Assembly (NCBI GenBank): GCA_026929865.2
Contig: CM049395.1
Span: forward strand, 34,699,501 to 34,763,500
DNA from: Hyperoplus lanceolatus
Taxonomy: Eukaryota > Chordata > Actinopteri > Uranoscopiformes > Ammodytidae
Direction: 5' to 3'
Length of the DNA: 64,000 nucleotides
Notes under the pieces: model-generated
What the model was told of the DNA's origin: nothing
The model's database searches: none
The model's input: only the letters and a program-made list of their open reading frames with translations
Program-made: the position numbers and the translations under genes
Shown here: positions 23,501 to 39,780 of the stretch, in pieces
Position numbering within the stretch: the stretch's first letter is position 1
How the letters are laid out: each line of letters opens with the position of its first letter

Positions 23501-25895
23501 AGGGAGACAGTAATAATCAGCAAGCAGACAGGAGTTTGGGGAAACTTAGTGAGATGAGAAGCAGTTACATGTTTCAGTGAGAATGTCCATGATAGAGTCA
23601 TTGAAAGCTTACGCTGAAGAACCATTAAGTTCCCCTCATTGATCTTGAATGGGCATAAAAGGCTCTTTCAAATCTACTGAATACAAGATTAATTTACAAC
23701 GTAAGTATCATCCAATTTTACTATCCCCGAACACAAGAAAAACATGAAAGAAGAGGTTGAAGTTGCTTTGGAAAGGTCAGGCACCAAGGCACTCTACATT
23801 CATTCTACATTCATTAACATGTTTGTGTCTACTGACCCCTTATTGAGATATAACCCTGTTTGGATACATCCATTATCTTTTCATTCCACAAACATTTTAA
23901 ACAGCAAATGCTTTGGACCAACAATAAATCTTCAATGTTTGCTTCATGAGAAAGCGACAAAATGTGTGATGTTATTTACCAAGAATAATGCGATTAAATT
24001 TACCAAACTGCAATTTTTCCCGCATTTATATACAGTCCCTCTTGCAACGTAGGAATTTAATAAATGTGTCACAGTTTTGGTTTTGGTCTAAAAAAATGTA
24101 TCGTGTCTTTTTACATAAAGAGATTTATCAAGCAATTAGGGAAGCAAAATCTCATTCCCCAAATCTCTTATTTGATCTTCTTTGACTTGTATTTGGTTAG
24201 TCCATTGGTTAGTCCCATTGGTTAGTCTTGCCTAGCTTACTGTTAGGAATTTCTGTTCGACTGCTCAAGATTTTAAGCCATGAATTGATGAACTTGAATT
24301 GAAGAAAATATGTCAGTTTTCTGTGGGTTGTAAATAGGCCAATCTATGAGGCTAAAGAGCATGCTAATATTGATGATTGATTGTGTCAATGGTCTATGGA
24401 AGTGTCTATGGATGAATGCTAACATGATTTGTTTCCAACTTTTGCCTTAAGTTACAATTTAGCTAACTAGCTAGCTGCCCAGTGCCCACCCTTTTCATTT
24501 CCAATGGTGGCTGTCATTTCATGTTAAGTGACATAAATAGTTAACACTGGTGCTAAGTCATGAATCCTAAAAAAGAAATACCCTAAACATGTGATATGTT
24601 TTGAATTAGCAGAAAGTTTTGAAAAATCCAGGGTGCCTGAGAGCCTTACTGCATTATTCTATTATAGTTGATTCTTTAGGAACCTGAATGTTGTCTTTTC
24701 CTTCACAGAAAAAAAGAACGCTTGTTGTCAAAATAACTTTTCAAAAATCAGAGAATGTGTTGATACACAACCTATGCTCTGTAAACTTGTATGCAAATAT
24801 AGGGTGTGTAAAAAAGGTGGTCCACAAGCAACAGGCCGGTCCACAGAGCCCATGCTGTTTTAATCAAATTGTCTTCAAATTTATCAGTTCAATTGATAAA
24901 TTTTTCAATTGATTTTTCATTTCCACTTAAGTCACTAAATGGTATTTCAAACTTTATTCTCAACTTTTTTCTCCAATTGCATTAGGAAAAAAAAATCCTC
25001 TTCTCATTTTTTTTCTCTGCCCTTAAACTCTTCCATAGTTTATAGGTGCAACAGAACACACTTTAATCATGGCTTTGCAGCGACACGGTTCTCTTCACCC
25101 TCCTTGTGGGCCAGATTGTCTATTTGGCCACAATTCAAAGATACCCTCCTGACGTCCCCACATGGTTATCTGTTCCACTATTAATCTGCATTTGGTTCCT
25201 AATTCCTGTTGGCAGTATCATTGCTCTATGACATTATGTAAAGGAGTTTTTTGGCAGGTCATATTCATGTTTCATTTCCAAAAAGTAACCGTTTCGAATT
25301 CACATCAAACTCATGCTTAAGGGGTTGGGACTGGCCCGACAAGCTTTTCTGAGCTTTACATGGTATCCACAGGAGAGTCCTCTTTCTGCCAGGACTCCCT
25401 GTGCTGTGGTGTCACTGTAGGTTTACCAAGGTTGTGAATATTTCTCTGACAAAAGGCAAGTTTGCCCCTGACTGCCTCATCCAACACAAAACCCTCTTTT
25501 TATTTCACTTGAAGAACATCTGTGAAGGATTTTGCAAGATTGGATAGCGTTGGTGAGATATAATGTAATAAAACCACAGGTATGTGGCGAAATAAAATGA
25601 AAGATACATGATACAATAAAGGCCCGTTACGTGGGTATAAAACATAAAGTATATTGTAATATAAGATATGATACAGGGAAGCAAATGAAGACCCAATGAA
25701 GTTGCGTGTAGAAAACGAAAACAATCAAATGATTAGATAAAAGGCTATATTTTCTCTTGGTGATAGTTTATGCTATAGTGCGTGTTCTGACCCCAGGAAG
25801 GAATTCTGAGTATTTACAACAACACTGTCTGTGCATCTACATGAGGTTAGCCTTTGGTGATTGTGCATCGATGTAATACCTACTGCTGTACGTAC

Positions 25896-25993
25896 CGGTT
25901 TTTTCTTAGCAGAAGAATCAACAACTGAAACATTTCTTGGGCGCTTCTTAGGATTTTTCTGAGCTCCTGCACCAGCTTGTAAACGCTGCCATA
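25896..25993 (-). other. Candidate orphan exon (speculative)
   Basis: On the minus strand a strong pyrimidine tract and CTCAG (TTTTCTCTTTGTTTCTCAG) is followed by 98 bp open in the frame WQRLQAGAGAQKNPKKRPRN and beyond, rich in Lys/Arg. A GTACGT donor-like site follows (25895-25890). I do not recognise the peptide. Signals of this quality occur by chance in tens of kilobases of intron, so this is only a candidate nested-gene, alternative or pseudo-exon. Confidence 0.15.
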
Positions 25994-28310
25994 CTGAGAA
26001 ACAAAGAGAAAATGTTATGGAGCTGAATGGCTTAATCAGCTTTGTGTCAATTCGTTTGGCGATGGCTTGAATGAAACATTCATTTATATGAAAATAGTTT
26101 TGCCTCTTAGCCTTAAAGTCTCTGTAAAGATGAATTTTCCCTGATTTGTACTTCAAAGGGGAGACTGTGAAACAATGTTTTCAGTCCCTGCTGTTTTAAT
26201 GTTTATTTTGAGACTTTGGTCAGATAGTTCCTCATTGTGTGTATAATGTAATTTCAGTGAAGATAACAATGGCGCAGAAAGCACTCAAGGGCCATGTCTA
26301 CAAAGTGTAGTACAAGAACAAAACTGAACACTGTTCGCTTTCTATTAGTAAAATAAATCACATTAATTATTACTGTTTTTTTTGGTGCTTTAATCATTTA
26401 TCAAACAAGTATCAAGGTTGACTATTTGCCCACAGCTCTTTTATAACTGTCAAAGAACCGTGTGATCTTAATATAACTTCATCTTTGAAAGAGTAAACAA
26501 AACCCAGCACTACACCTTGAAATCTTTTTAAACCATTTTCTCAATTGGCATCTCACTAGAGACTGAATCAGATGAATTTGCCAAGTATGCTTACATACCT
26601 ACGAGGAATTTGACTTTTGGCTTGTCAATGCTCTCAATGCACTAATACAGTGATAGACATAAGTGATTCAGTCCTACATGAACACAACATTAGGTCAGGT
26701 CACTGATGCTTTGAGTAAAATATAATGAGGTGCAGTGAAGTATTAAAAAGTACTGAGAGGGCTGGTTAAATGAAAGAGGGTTAGAAATACTCAGAATAAA
26801 AAAAAACTGAGGTGTCAGGGGCTATGGGTGGAATGCATCATGAGATCCTACACGCTTTCCCTGATCTAAATATGTGAATTTTAAGACGTTTGAAAACAAT
26901 AATTGGATGACAATAGCTTTAAAGCAATGTAAGTGGACAGTAGTCGAATAAGGGATAATGCATCGCGTAATGTTCGCCCTTGAGAAAAAAAGACCGACGA
27001 GGTGAACAAAAGGCTGACGCGGAGCTGAGGGATATGGTTCACCTTGAATGTAGGTCCATAGCAACGGTGAATTATCCTTAACAGCAAGCATTATTGAGAA
27101 ATAACAGACCGTAGAATGCCGTGATTGAACAATCAGAACACATCATTTATCAGTGCCATGTGATGATAATGTGTGTTAGTTATAGAATAATATAATTATA
27201 CAATCAAACTATATTATTACACTATAATGCTGGAGTATTCATGGTGTTGTTAACTTGAACCTTTGGAGACACAATGCAACATGCTCTCCCTCTCTCATCT
27301 CCATAACCTTCTCTCGCTCTGTTTTTCTCATTCTCCTAATCTTGTCCCTTATCTCTTCCCTTCTAGTCTTTCCATTTCTGTCTGCCTCAGTGGAAGGCAA
27401 ACACGGGGTCAACTTATATATATATATGTAAATGTTAACAGCCTCCACTATAGGAAAATCTTGCAATGAAATTGAAAATGAAAATAAATAGGGGAACCTC
27501 ATTTTAACATGGATATTAACCCTATACACAAACTGACTTGAAAGAAAAGCATTTCAACTTCCATTGAAAGTTTATCAATCTACCATTGGATGGATGGAAT
27601 TAACATTAGCTAGTTAATTGACTCCATAAAAACTAATTAGCCGGCATGATGACGGACGGCCACTGTTTAACGCAGCGCGACAGCAGCTGTTAGACAGATG
27701 ATCTCCGGGGAAGAGGGTCGTTGAGCTACAGGCAGTCTTTAGTTCCCTCTATCACAAACTTCACATTCATTCAGCTGCTGCTTTGTTTTTTCCTCAAGTT
27801 GTGACATATTTATTTAGTCGATTTATTGGACATGTTCAAAATAATACAAACATAAATTAAAAATTATATAAATTATAAATGAAAAACAAATATATAATAT
27901 TTTTAATGGGTTAGAGGTAGTTTCTTGTGCTACCACATCTTATCTTTCATAGATTAAGCGTACAAAAAATTTAAATTAAATTTAGAGACATGTGTATCCA
28001 TGATTCATCCATGACATTAAACTCAATCAACTTTAACAAATCAATGGGTTTTGGACGTGCCAAGAATAAACTAATCAGATCAGATGAACCAAAATCTTCA
28101 AACAAGAAATAACAAAACAAAAAATCAGTGGTCCAGCTCATAACCATTCAATAATGTGTTTCTGACAAGTTTTTTTTTTTATTCGAATAAAGTCTCACAC
28201 TCTTTCAGCTCATCAGCTGTACAGTTCTTCCACACCTTTTGTTGTGATACAGTAAAGTTTTGAATTTCAACCAAAGGGAAAGTGTTGAAGTAACAGCAAA
28301 TAAGCAATCA

Positions 28311-28318
28311 GACACACG

Positions 28319-28384
<66 letters not shown>

Positions 28385-28395
28385 AAACACACACG
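28311..28395. repeat. (CA)n microsatellite
   Basis: CA array with CGCA variants at the left edge, seen directly. Confidence 0.95.
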
Positions 28396-29416
28396 CTATG
28401 TAGGTGATCAGATAAGAGTAAACTTGGCTTTGTACGATATATTGGCTGCACCAAAGGCAATTATTGCAAAAAAATACCTCAATAGGGAATTTTATGGCCA
28501 AGTCTGCAGCCTCTGAAAGCTACCACTTCATCTGACGCCTGCACAATACCCGGACTTTAAATAAGCTGATCGGGCTGATGTCCTTCACACAAATGAAAAG
28601 GCACGAAAATAAAGTTGAGTCTTTCATCTGTGAGGCATCACGGTCAACCTTGACAACCCACCATTATGAATAATATCAGGATTACAGTATGATAATATAT
28701 GTATAATTTAATTCTCTAAAGCTATTGTGCATAACCATTTAAATGAATGTCAGTTACGATCAAGCCATCACCAAACAAGTTGACACAAAGATGATTAAGC
28801 CTATCAGCTCCACAAAACTCTCTCTGTAATTCTCAGTATGGCAGTGTTTACAAACCGATGTCGAAAAATCTTAAAAATCCCAATAAGCGCTCAAGAAATG
28901 TGTCAATTGTTGATACTGCTGCTAAGAAAAAACCTGGACGTACAGAATAAGCAATACAATCCATGCACGATCACCAAAGGCTTAGTCGACCTCATGTAGA
29001 TTTGCCTATAGTATTGTTGTAATTACTCAGAATACTTCATGGGGGCGACATAAGTTATGCAACCTAGCGTTAAGTTTACAGCTACTAATGCCAGTCAAAA
29101 GAAAGTCTTTAGTTTTATTTTACTGTGGGAAAGAAAGAAACCATGTTGGGCTTTACTGCATTTCCTGCGTCCATTGGGGCTTCATTAAACCGACTTCTAG
29201 TAGTTAACAGTGTGAGTGAACTGTGTAGAACTCTGTAGAAAGAGTAAAAAAAACACCTGAAGCATTTTTTGGGGGCAGCTGTGATGACTGGAGCCAACTA
29301 ACCCATCCATAATAATATTCACACAGACTATCTCATGATATTCTCTCTAAGTATTCACTTCCTTCACATTGTAAAATAGTAATACTGTATAAAGGTAAAA
29401 AATAAAAATAAATATC

Positions 29417-30151
29417 ATGAGCTTGGATCGGTTTGCAGCCGAGTGTGAAGCGGTTGGGATGAGGATCAGTACCTCTAAATCTGAGGCCATGGTGCTCAGC
29501 AGGAAACCGATGGATTGTCTACTACAGGTAGGGAATGAGTCCTTACCCCAAGTGAAGGAGTTTAAGTACCTCGGGGTCTTGTTTGCGAGTGAGGGAACAA
29601 TGGAGCGTGAGATTGGCCGTAGAATCGGAGCAGCAGGGGCGGTTTTGCATTTACCGCACTGGTGTGACGAAAGAGAGCTGAGTCGTAAGGCAAAGCTTTC
29701 GATCTACCGGGCGATCTTTGTTCCTACCCTCACCTATGGTCATGAAGGCTGGGTAATGACCGAAAGAACGAGATCGCGGGTACAAGCGGCCGAAATGGGC
29801 TTTCTCAGGAGAGTGGCTGGCGTCTCCCTTAGAGATAGGGTGAGAAGCTCAGTCATTCGTGAGGAACTCGGGGCAGAGCCGCTACTCCTTTGCGTTGAAA
29901 GGAGCCAGTTGAGGTGGTTCGGGCATCTGGTAAGGATGCCCCCAGGGCGCCTCCCTAGGGAGGTGTTCCAGGAGCGTCCAGCTGGAAGGAGGCCTCGGGG
30001 AAGACCCAGGACTAGGTGGAGAGATTATATCTCCACACTGGCCTGGGAACGCCTCGGGATCCCCCAGTCAGAGCTGGTTGATGTGGCCCGGGAAAGAGAA
30101 GTTTGGGGTTCCCTGCTCAAGCTGCTGCCCCCGCGACCCGATTTCGGATAA
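29417..30151 (+). pseudogene. LINE reverse transcriptase, C-terminal fragment (244 codons)
   Basis: The frame is open to TAA at 30149-30151 and encodes the thumb and C-terminal part of a retrotransposon polymerase. Landmarks are STSKSEAMVLSRK (after the palm), KEFKYLGVLF (the KYLG motif), ELSRKAKLSIYR, LTYGHEGWVMTERTRSR, QLRWFGHLVRMPPGRLP, GRRPRGRPRTRWRDY and LLPPRPDFG at the C terminus. The catalytic FADD box and all N-terminal domains (endonuclease, fingers) are missing, so it cannot be active. The ATG at 29417 lies in the duplicated target site and is not the element's own start. Real element codons begin around LDRFAAECE. Confidence 0.9.
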
Positions 30152-30156
30152 GCGGT

Positions 30157-30187
<31 letters not shown>
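29424..30187 (+). mobile_element. Rex3/RTE-like LINE, 5'-truncated, with TSD
   Basis: This is the 3' end of a non-LTR retrotransposon. It holds an open reverse-transcriptase C-terminal region, a very short 3' UTR, and a terminal (GAT)n/(GATG) tract at 30153-30187. The target duplication CATGAGCT (at most ATCATGAGCT) is present at 29414-29423 and 30186-30195, so both ends are defined. The short UTR and tandem tail fit RTE-clade fish elements such as Rex3. The clade name is from memory and the LINE identity is firm. Open frame and perfect TSD suggest a recent insertion. Confidence 0.85.
30153..30187. repeat. (GAT)n terminal tract of the LINE
   Basis: About ten GAT units directly after the LINE stop codon, seen directly. 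They form the tandem 3' tail of the retrotransposon. Confidence 0.9.
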
Positions 30188-30210
30188 CATGAGCTAAATG
30201 TATTAAAAGT

Positions 30211-30586
30211 AAGGCTGTCAAACCATTCCATTTTTTAATCAGATGAATCACAGAGTAGCTGTGGATTAATCACGATTAATTCTATCATTCAAAATATGCC
30301 CGAAAAATTCGAATTTTCTCTGTATATTGTATTAGGAACGCAAAGATAAATGACAGAAGGTGGATATACACATCTAAAATTAGTTGTTTTATTCATTGAA
30401 AATCCAAATTATAGTGTTAATACTGAAAAAAAATTATAACAAAACCAAAACGTATGCCTACCAAACCATAATTCAATTTGGCTGTCTCTTTGCTATGTCT
30501 TTGAGCAAATACAGGATATAGAATGGCATTTATTTGGTGAATCCATAGGTTTTGCATTCTGAATTCAACTTAATTGCAGTCTGCGT

Positions 30587-30641
<55 letters not shown>

Positions 30642-30698
30642 ATTAATTAATTCCAGAAAGTCATAACCCTGCAAGAACGCGTTCATTTTGACAGCCCT
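30211..30698. mobile_element. hAT-like MITE with GGCTGTCAAA ends
   Basis: The left end AAGGCTGTCAAACCATTCC and right end CATTTTGACAGCCCTA are imperfect inverted repeats. GATTAATCACGATTAATTC near the left end is typical of a widespread vertebrate/teleost MITE type. There is no coding capacity. A (GT)n array lies inside at 30588-30639. I could not align an exact TSD. Confidence 0.6.
30588..30639. repeat. (GT)n microsatellite followed by (TTAA)n
   Basis: GT array directly followed by TTAATTAATTAATT, seen directly. Confidence 0.93.
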
Positions 30699-31641
30699 AA
30701 AAGTGTTATTTCAACAGAAAAAGGTCACTTCTAGTGGCCTATTATAAAACGTATAAAGTTGTAGAACAATGCATTGTGTTTCATGATTGTAAAAGCTGTA
30801 AGAACAACTGTATACAATATCACACTCTGACATATAGTGAAGTATATTGAAACGTATGGAAAATCTTGAGTCAAGTAGAAGTACTCCTACACAAGTATAG
30901 CATTTGAATAAATGGACATTTCCACCAGTAGAAACTCTATTTTGCAGCTATTTGTTTCTGAATCTGGTACATGCTACTACACACACACCCAAATACTTAC
31001 ACATGCACACCACTGTTGTATTAAAGTGTGTGTTACTGCCTCCGGTATCTCGGCATCATTCTGACTGAGTCTTCAGTATCTCATGAAGCTTGACGATCTC
31101 ACAGACAGCCAACAGTGTTACCACTCACTGCCAGTATTAGCCACTCCACACCTGAATAGAAGGGCATGCTAGGCACTCAAACGCTGACCTACTTTCTCCC
31201 CCAAAAAATGTTTTAGATAGGAAAACTCAAAATGGAAGCTGCATTGGCAACTTGTGCAGAAAAATAATCTTGACATCTTGAAAATTGTAGCAATAAGATT
31301 GAAGTCACTCTAATCCCTAACCCTTCCTCAAGCTGCCACTCCATCTCCCTCCATTTAGCCCATTTACCACTTCCATTTCAGGCACTTAGATAATGCTCCC
31401 ATTCAAACTTTGTGAAAGGTAAAAACTTTAATTACAGCAGAATATATGAGCAGACAGGTCTATAACTGCTCCTCTTGACTTGTGGGACTCCTGAGTAAAA
31501 AAGGAAAAAAGAACCTGCTTGTCTTGTTCCTCTTCCAATTTCTTGGAGTATGTAAATCAAAAAAGGTATTTAACCTAACAGGACCAAGAGAGCTGATGTG
31601 CGGTTGGTTGTGTATTCATACGCATCCTCATACTATTCATG

Positions 31642-31754
<113 letters not shown>

Positions 31755-32435
31755 ATGTGTGTGCGTTTGTGTGTGTGTTTTATAGGATTACAGTCTGTTT
31801 ATCATCCAAATGAAATCTCAACTCCCTCACTGCGTTAAGATACCCATTACTGAGTATACACAGGAGAGAAATTCAGTAAATATAACATAACAACACTGCA
31901 GATCGCTGTTGCCCATCCAAAATTCAAACGAACACATTTGTGGATGGAATGGAAAACATCTGCATCTCGCTGTGATGTATATTCATGATTTTGCAATGTT
32001 GTGCTTCATTAAATTTATAGACTACACAGAATCTGTAAAAAAAAGACATCTGTACCCAGGTACTTAATTGCTTCTGATCTATACGAAGGGGGCAGTGGTA
32101 TAAAATAAAAACAAGCCCCTCAGGTGTTTAGATGTTTTGTGATATTAAGATATTAAATCCTACTATAGCAGCTGTCAAAGCGAATAAATTGCAGTGTAGC
32201 CTCCACTATGCTGTTTAGCCCACTCGTATTCTTTAAGTCTGCCACACAATACTCATCCTGGCTGGAGGCATTGTATATATCAGGCATTTGTTGCCAAGAT
32301 GGAGAATCGGCAATGTCTAAACCTGTAGGCTGTTTGGATGGAAGCTTGGCGTTTTCTTTGACGGGTACAAGACTCATGAGCGTCCTTCATTGCCCTGGAT
32401 TAGATGTTCCTTCTCCTTACTGCATTACTGTATTA

Positions 32436-33577
32436 CAGTTTGTTACGATTGCTAAACCACAGTGGGCACAACTGGAACGACAAGTGCAAAACTCTGACAA
32501 CAGTATGCAGAGCAGCGGTTCATTCGGACCAAACTGTAGCTCGTTTTTCATTGCTTTTACACAACGTTCAAAACTCTACACACCTATCTCATGGCTTAAC
32601 CACAGCCTGCACAACATTGTGGATTTCCAGCACTTTTTTCAAATGCTAACACACTGCTGCCACAACTATAAACCACACATTCAAAACTGAATGAATCCTT
32701 TTCAAACACTGCGGATTGCAATTTCAACTGAAAAACTAAGATGTCTTGTTTAGACTTGTTAGTGAACATATATACAGTATAAAGGGAAAGCTTAAAAATA
32801 TATTTTTTTTTGGAAATGCACCCAGGAAGACAGGTTGTTGGAGGTAGAAGAGTGGCAGTGAGAGTGTGGATGTGTGGAGGAAGACCTAGAAGACATAGAG
32901 CTGTAATGTCTGATGAAATACAGTAAGGGCTACACTGTTAGACCCTGTTGTGAATCATGGTCTCTCATTGAGAGAGGCAGGGTTGAGAGTGCAACCCAAT
33001 CTGCAAAAAAGTTGCATCTGTAATATGAATTTTCCAGCAAACAAACAGCTGAGAGTTGCATCCTTACAGTAAATGACAACATTACAGGAATTGATTTCTG
33101 TATTACAATTTTAGAATATTTACACAGATAAATACTACATTTGGAAATGTTTTCAATAAAGAATACAAAATGTGTATCTATTGAAGCAAACTTCTGATTT
33201 TCATTTTTTTTTGTTTTCCTAAAAAAAATGGTATGTTATAAAATAAACAATTTCATGTGAACGAATTTCACCCTTTCATCAAAGAAAATATTATGTAATT
33301 TGTGTGAAATAACTCATATTATTCAAACTGTAAAGATTAAAAGTTTGTAATTTGTGTATTAGGGTTTGATGCTAGTGTTTATACTCTGAGCAGGTTCTGA
33401 GTGACAGTGTGTGTTATCTCAGTGAGGACAATTCATAGTGTTTGCTGCACTGAGCCTATTTTGTAGGTGAAGTGAACTGTTCAGCTCCAGTGACTGTTGG
33501 TAGTGCAGACTGTAGTTAGAGTTTTGCACATTGAGCTACAGTTGTGCCCACTGTGGTTTAGCGATCGAAAAAAACTG
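32436..33577 (+). mobile_element. Tc1/mariner-type derivative, copy B (~1142 bp)
   Basis: The element is flanked by TA duplications (32434-32435, 33578-33579). The ends are CAGTTTGTTACGATTGC and GCGATCGAAAAAAACTG, and the terminal repeats extend imperfectly to about 90 bp. A TATA-like TATATACAGTATAAAGGG (32769-32786) precedes an ATG at 32816. After roughly 60-70 codons of a broken transposase the sequence passes to an AT-rich 3' part containing AATAAAG. Most of the transposase is deleted. It is the inverted sister of 15504-16653. Confidence 0.85.
32816..33028 (+). pseudogene. Tc1/mariner transposase N-terminal remnant
   Basis: From ATG 32816 the frame reads MHPGRQVVGGRRVAVR and HRAVMSDEI, then hits a stop at 32924. 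A shift at about 32920 restores the family-like stretch RATLLDPVVNHGLSLREAG followed by LRVQPNLQK, after which the frame breaks again. This looks like the N-terminal helix-turn-helix DNA-binding region of an IS630/Tc1-type transposase. The DDE catalytic domain is absent. Family assignment is from memory of fish transposases, while the frameshift is read directly. Confidence 0.7.
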
Positions 33578-34714
33578 TAAGCAGTACTGGCCCAAAGAAG
33601 TGACTAGTAATCCCGCTGGGGATATCCGCTCCTGGCTTTATGAAAGTTGGCTGTTTGAAGATTTCCCAATCAATTCATAGAGATGTGTTACCGCCCTCCA
33701 GGCACTTAAGACATTTCTGATTTGACGCCACTATTGGATGGCAGGACTATATCATTTGTGGGTGCCTTCTAAAACTGTCACAGATTACAGATATATTGGC
33801 CAAATAAATCTGTTTTAAGATGTTGTTTGTTGGTGAAAAAATCCCACTTGGTTAAGACCAGCGGAAGACCTCGGTCACGGTTAAAAAACACCAATGTTGA
33901 CTGTCAGTCGTAAACAGGACATGAGCTGTGGTCTCTGGAGTTTAAGTCCCAGACTTGTTGTTGTTTGTCGCTCTTATGCAGACTGTGTGGCTCTATAACA
34001 ATGTCTTTGGACTTGACTTGTGCCCCCGAACAGACAACAATCATAATTACTTCAGCTGCTACCAGGCTTTGCGTCTTGAACTGGAACACAAGGCATTTTT
34101 GGGGCATTTGTCGAAAACGGCTGATGCTTTCGTTTTTCTCGGGAGAAAATTGTATAGGTGTGTTCTTAATGGTCTTGGGGATAAGATTGAATAGCAAGAG
34201 TCCATATTATTCTGTAGGTCTGCCTCTATGGGACATCACCACATTTAACATATCCTGGTATAAAAAGCACGAAGCCTTCAGTGAATATAAATACAAGCTG
34301 CTAAGTCTCAACAGCCCACGCTCCCTCACCACCCCTGCCGACCCCCACCCCCCCCCCTCCCTGCGCTTCAATTCATTCAAATTCTAAACACAGTCTTATC
34401 AAGTGGATCATGCACAATGATCTACATGTCGACACTGCCATCGTTCATGCCCCATCAGTGCTGCAAATTCAGGGTGTATCTTACATTTACATTTTAACGT
34501 TCAACGTGCAGCTGTGCGAGACATTATGGTGCATTTATGAGGGCTTAAAGAGGAAGGAGGCCCACTTTGAAACTCCTTCCCTTACAGCAACACTTGATAA
34601 GCCTTGATTTGAATTATGTCTTAAGGAGGCATGTCACTTGAAGTCTGTAACGCACTGCGAAGCCAAAACACTGCCCCTTCGAAACCCGCTATGAATACAC
34701 AGGCAGAGAATAGA

Positions 34715-34815
<101 letters not shown>

Positions 34816-34936
34816 CATGCTGCAAAGGGTAATCAATAAATATCTAATCTCATGAGTATTCTATCCTCATTTCTCCTCACCCATCCCTCTGTGCAATTAG
34901 TAACACGTACATTAAGACTGATACACTGATACACTG

Positions 34937-38215
<3,279 letters not shown>

Positions 38216-38263
38216 GCAATTTCATACTTTCCTTCGGGATCAATAAAGTATCTGTCTATCTAT
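38216..38263 (+). mobile_element. Short LINE 3'-end relic
   Basis: CTTTCCTTCGGGATCAATAA followed by AGTATCTGTCTATCTAT matches the familiar 3' terminus of fish LINE/SINE families, which end in a TATC-type tail. Only the last few tens of bases are recognisable, so the copy is extremely 5'-truncated. Confidence 0.45.
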
Positions 38264-39179
38264 TTAAAGCCTAGGCTGCTATAGGCTACAAGCTAGTTGT
38301 AACCCACTCCTATAAACCCCTCATGATCACACATAATATACTATATGATAATAAACTGCTTCCAAAATTGGCACAATATGCAGTCAAATTGGGTAACCAA
38401 GAGTTATGGAACTTTTTGTCTGGCTAGTGAACATACTGCTTTGCATGCTATGTTAACTGGCTGTCATGTAACAAGGTAGCTACTAGTGTTAGCAACAGGG
38501 CTAACCATACTGGTAAAAAAAATGCTTGAAAGATAGAAAGTCGGAATACTGGGAGGTTTTCCTGTTCTTCCCATACATAGAATGCAGTGTTGTGCCTACA
38601 CAGAGTGTCTCATTTGAAATGTTGTAATGGGAATGGTAATGTTGTAAGACTGATGCCACAGTGCATTCCAAGAGACTAAAGTCTATCGCATGTTTACATA
38701 AGTTTCTCTGTAGATGCAACCATCCCAGACCCCTGCGGAGGTCATAAACTCATTTAAGATGTGATAGTCCCTTTTAAAAGGTTGGTTAATCCTACCAGAC
38801 CTTTGGGGATTGATTCTCTGCAAGTTCCACAGGATGAAACTCTATTTGGAAGCTACCATAAAGTTCAAACCAGACAAGGCAGGGCCCAGGCACCCTGCTG
38901 TGTTTACCTTATCTCAACTGTGAGACACAAGCTTCAAAGCTTTCTTTTCCTAAGGAAGGAAGAGCATTGTATTGGCTGGTTTGAATGTAAACACTGCTTG
39001 CTGATTAGACAACTAACTTCTGATTGGATGAGAATGCATTTGGACTGTTTTAATACAGGATGCAATTCTCTCATCTTTGCCATTCGCCGTCGGCTTCCAG
39101 CCGTGATAGAAGGTACGAAATGCTTAACCCTGAGGCCTAGGATTAAGCAACTCCAAGTCCCAGTCTATTAAACTCGCTG

Positions 39180-39780
39180 GACGAGTTCTTGGACTGCTTG
39201 AAACATCTCCTCTGTTTTCCCGGATTCGAGAGAGTTTTCCTACAGAAAACCGCTTCACCAGAGCTGAAGCACACCTCAACCTCTCCTCAAAACAGAACGA
39301 CCACTACACGCGCAAAGCGTGAGCAAAGACGCAGGATCCCTTCATCAAGACGCCTGCACTGCCCGTTCTACGGACCGGAGCCAGCCAGCGGACCCGCCGA
39401 GAAGTGAAGCCGCCTATCACTTATCCTCTAGGCCGTTACTACGCTGCCCTAAACGCAGCGCCAGCCAAGGACAAGGACCGACGCAGAGGGAGTTCTCCGC
39501 TTCCTCCTCTCCTCCTTGCCTACGCTGCCCATCGGACCGCAGACAGCCCGCCATTGCCAAGAAGAGCTGCTGATCCCCTGCTTTCTTTCCCTTGGCATGG
39601 TGATGCACGCTGCCCTTATCAGCTGAGCTGGTTCCACACCACTGTCTTCCACAAGACGCGCTCCATCAGCGCACAAGGCCCGGCAAGCGGCCTTTTTCTC
39701 CTCCTATCTCCACCAGCTGCCTTCAACCAATCATCGCTGGACCAAGCGATTCACGTGAGGCTATTGTCTGGGCTAAGATA
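39180..39780. promoter_or_regulatory. CpG-rich island-like stretch
   Basis: CpG dinucleotides are conspicuously frequent here compared with the AT-rich surroundings (for example ACGCGCAAAGCG and CGGACCGGAG). This holds the 125-codon plus frame and overlapping minus frames, none of which I recognise. Confidence 0.4.

Larger units (their letters stand above)
23501..29413. other. AT-rich noncoding stretch, little recognised
   Basis: Apart from the speculative exon at 25896-25993 and a (CA)n array at 28311-28395, I see no gene or intact element. Frames at 23744-24052 and 26822-27091 have no domain I recognise. Confidence 0.5.

Noticed and set aside
32208..32690. 160-codon plus-strand frame
   Set aside because: It crosses the boundary of the Tc1/mariner copy at 32436 and reads through terminal repeat sequence on no known coding phase.
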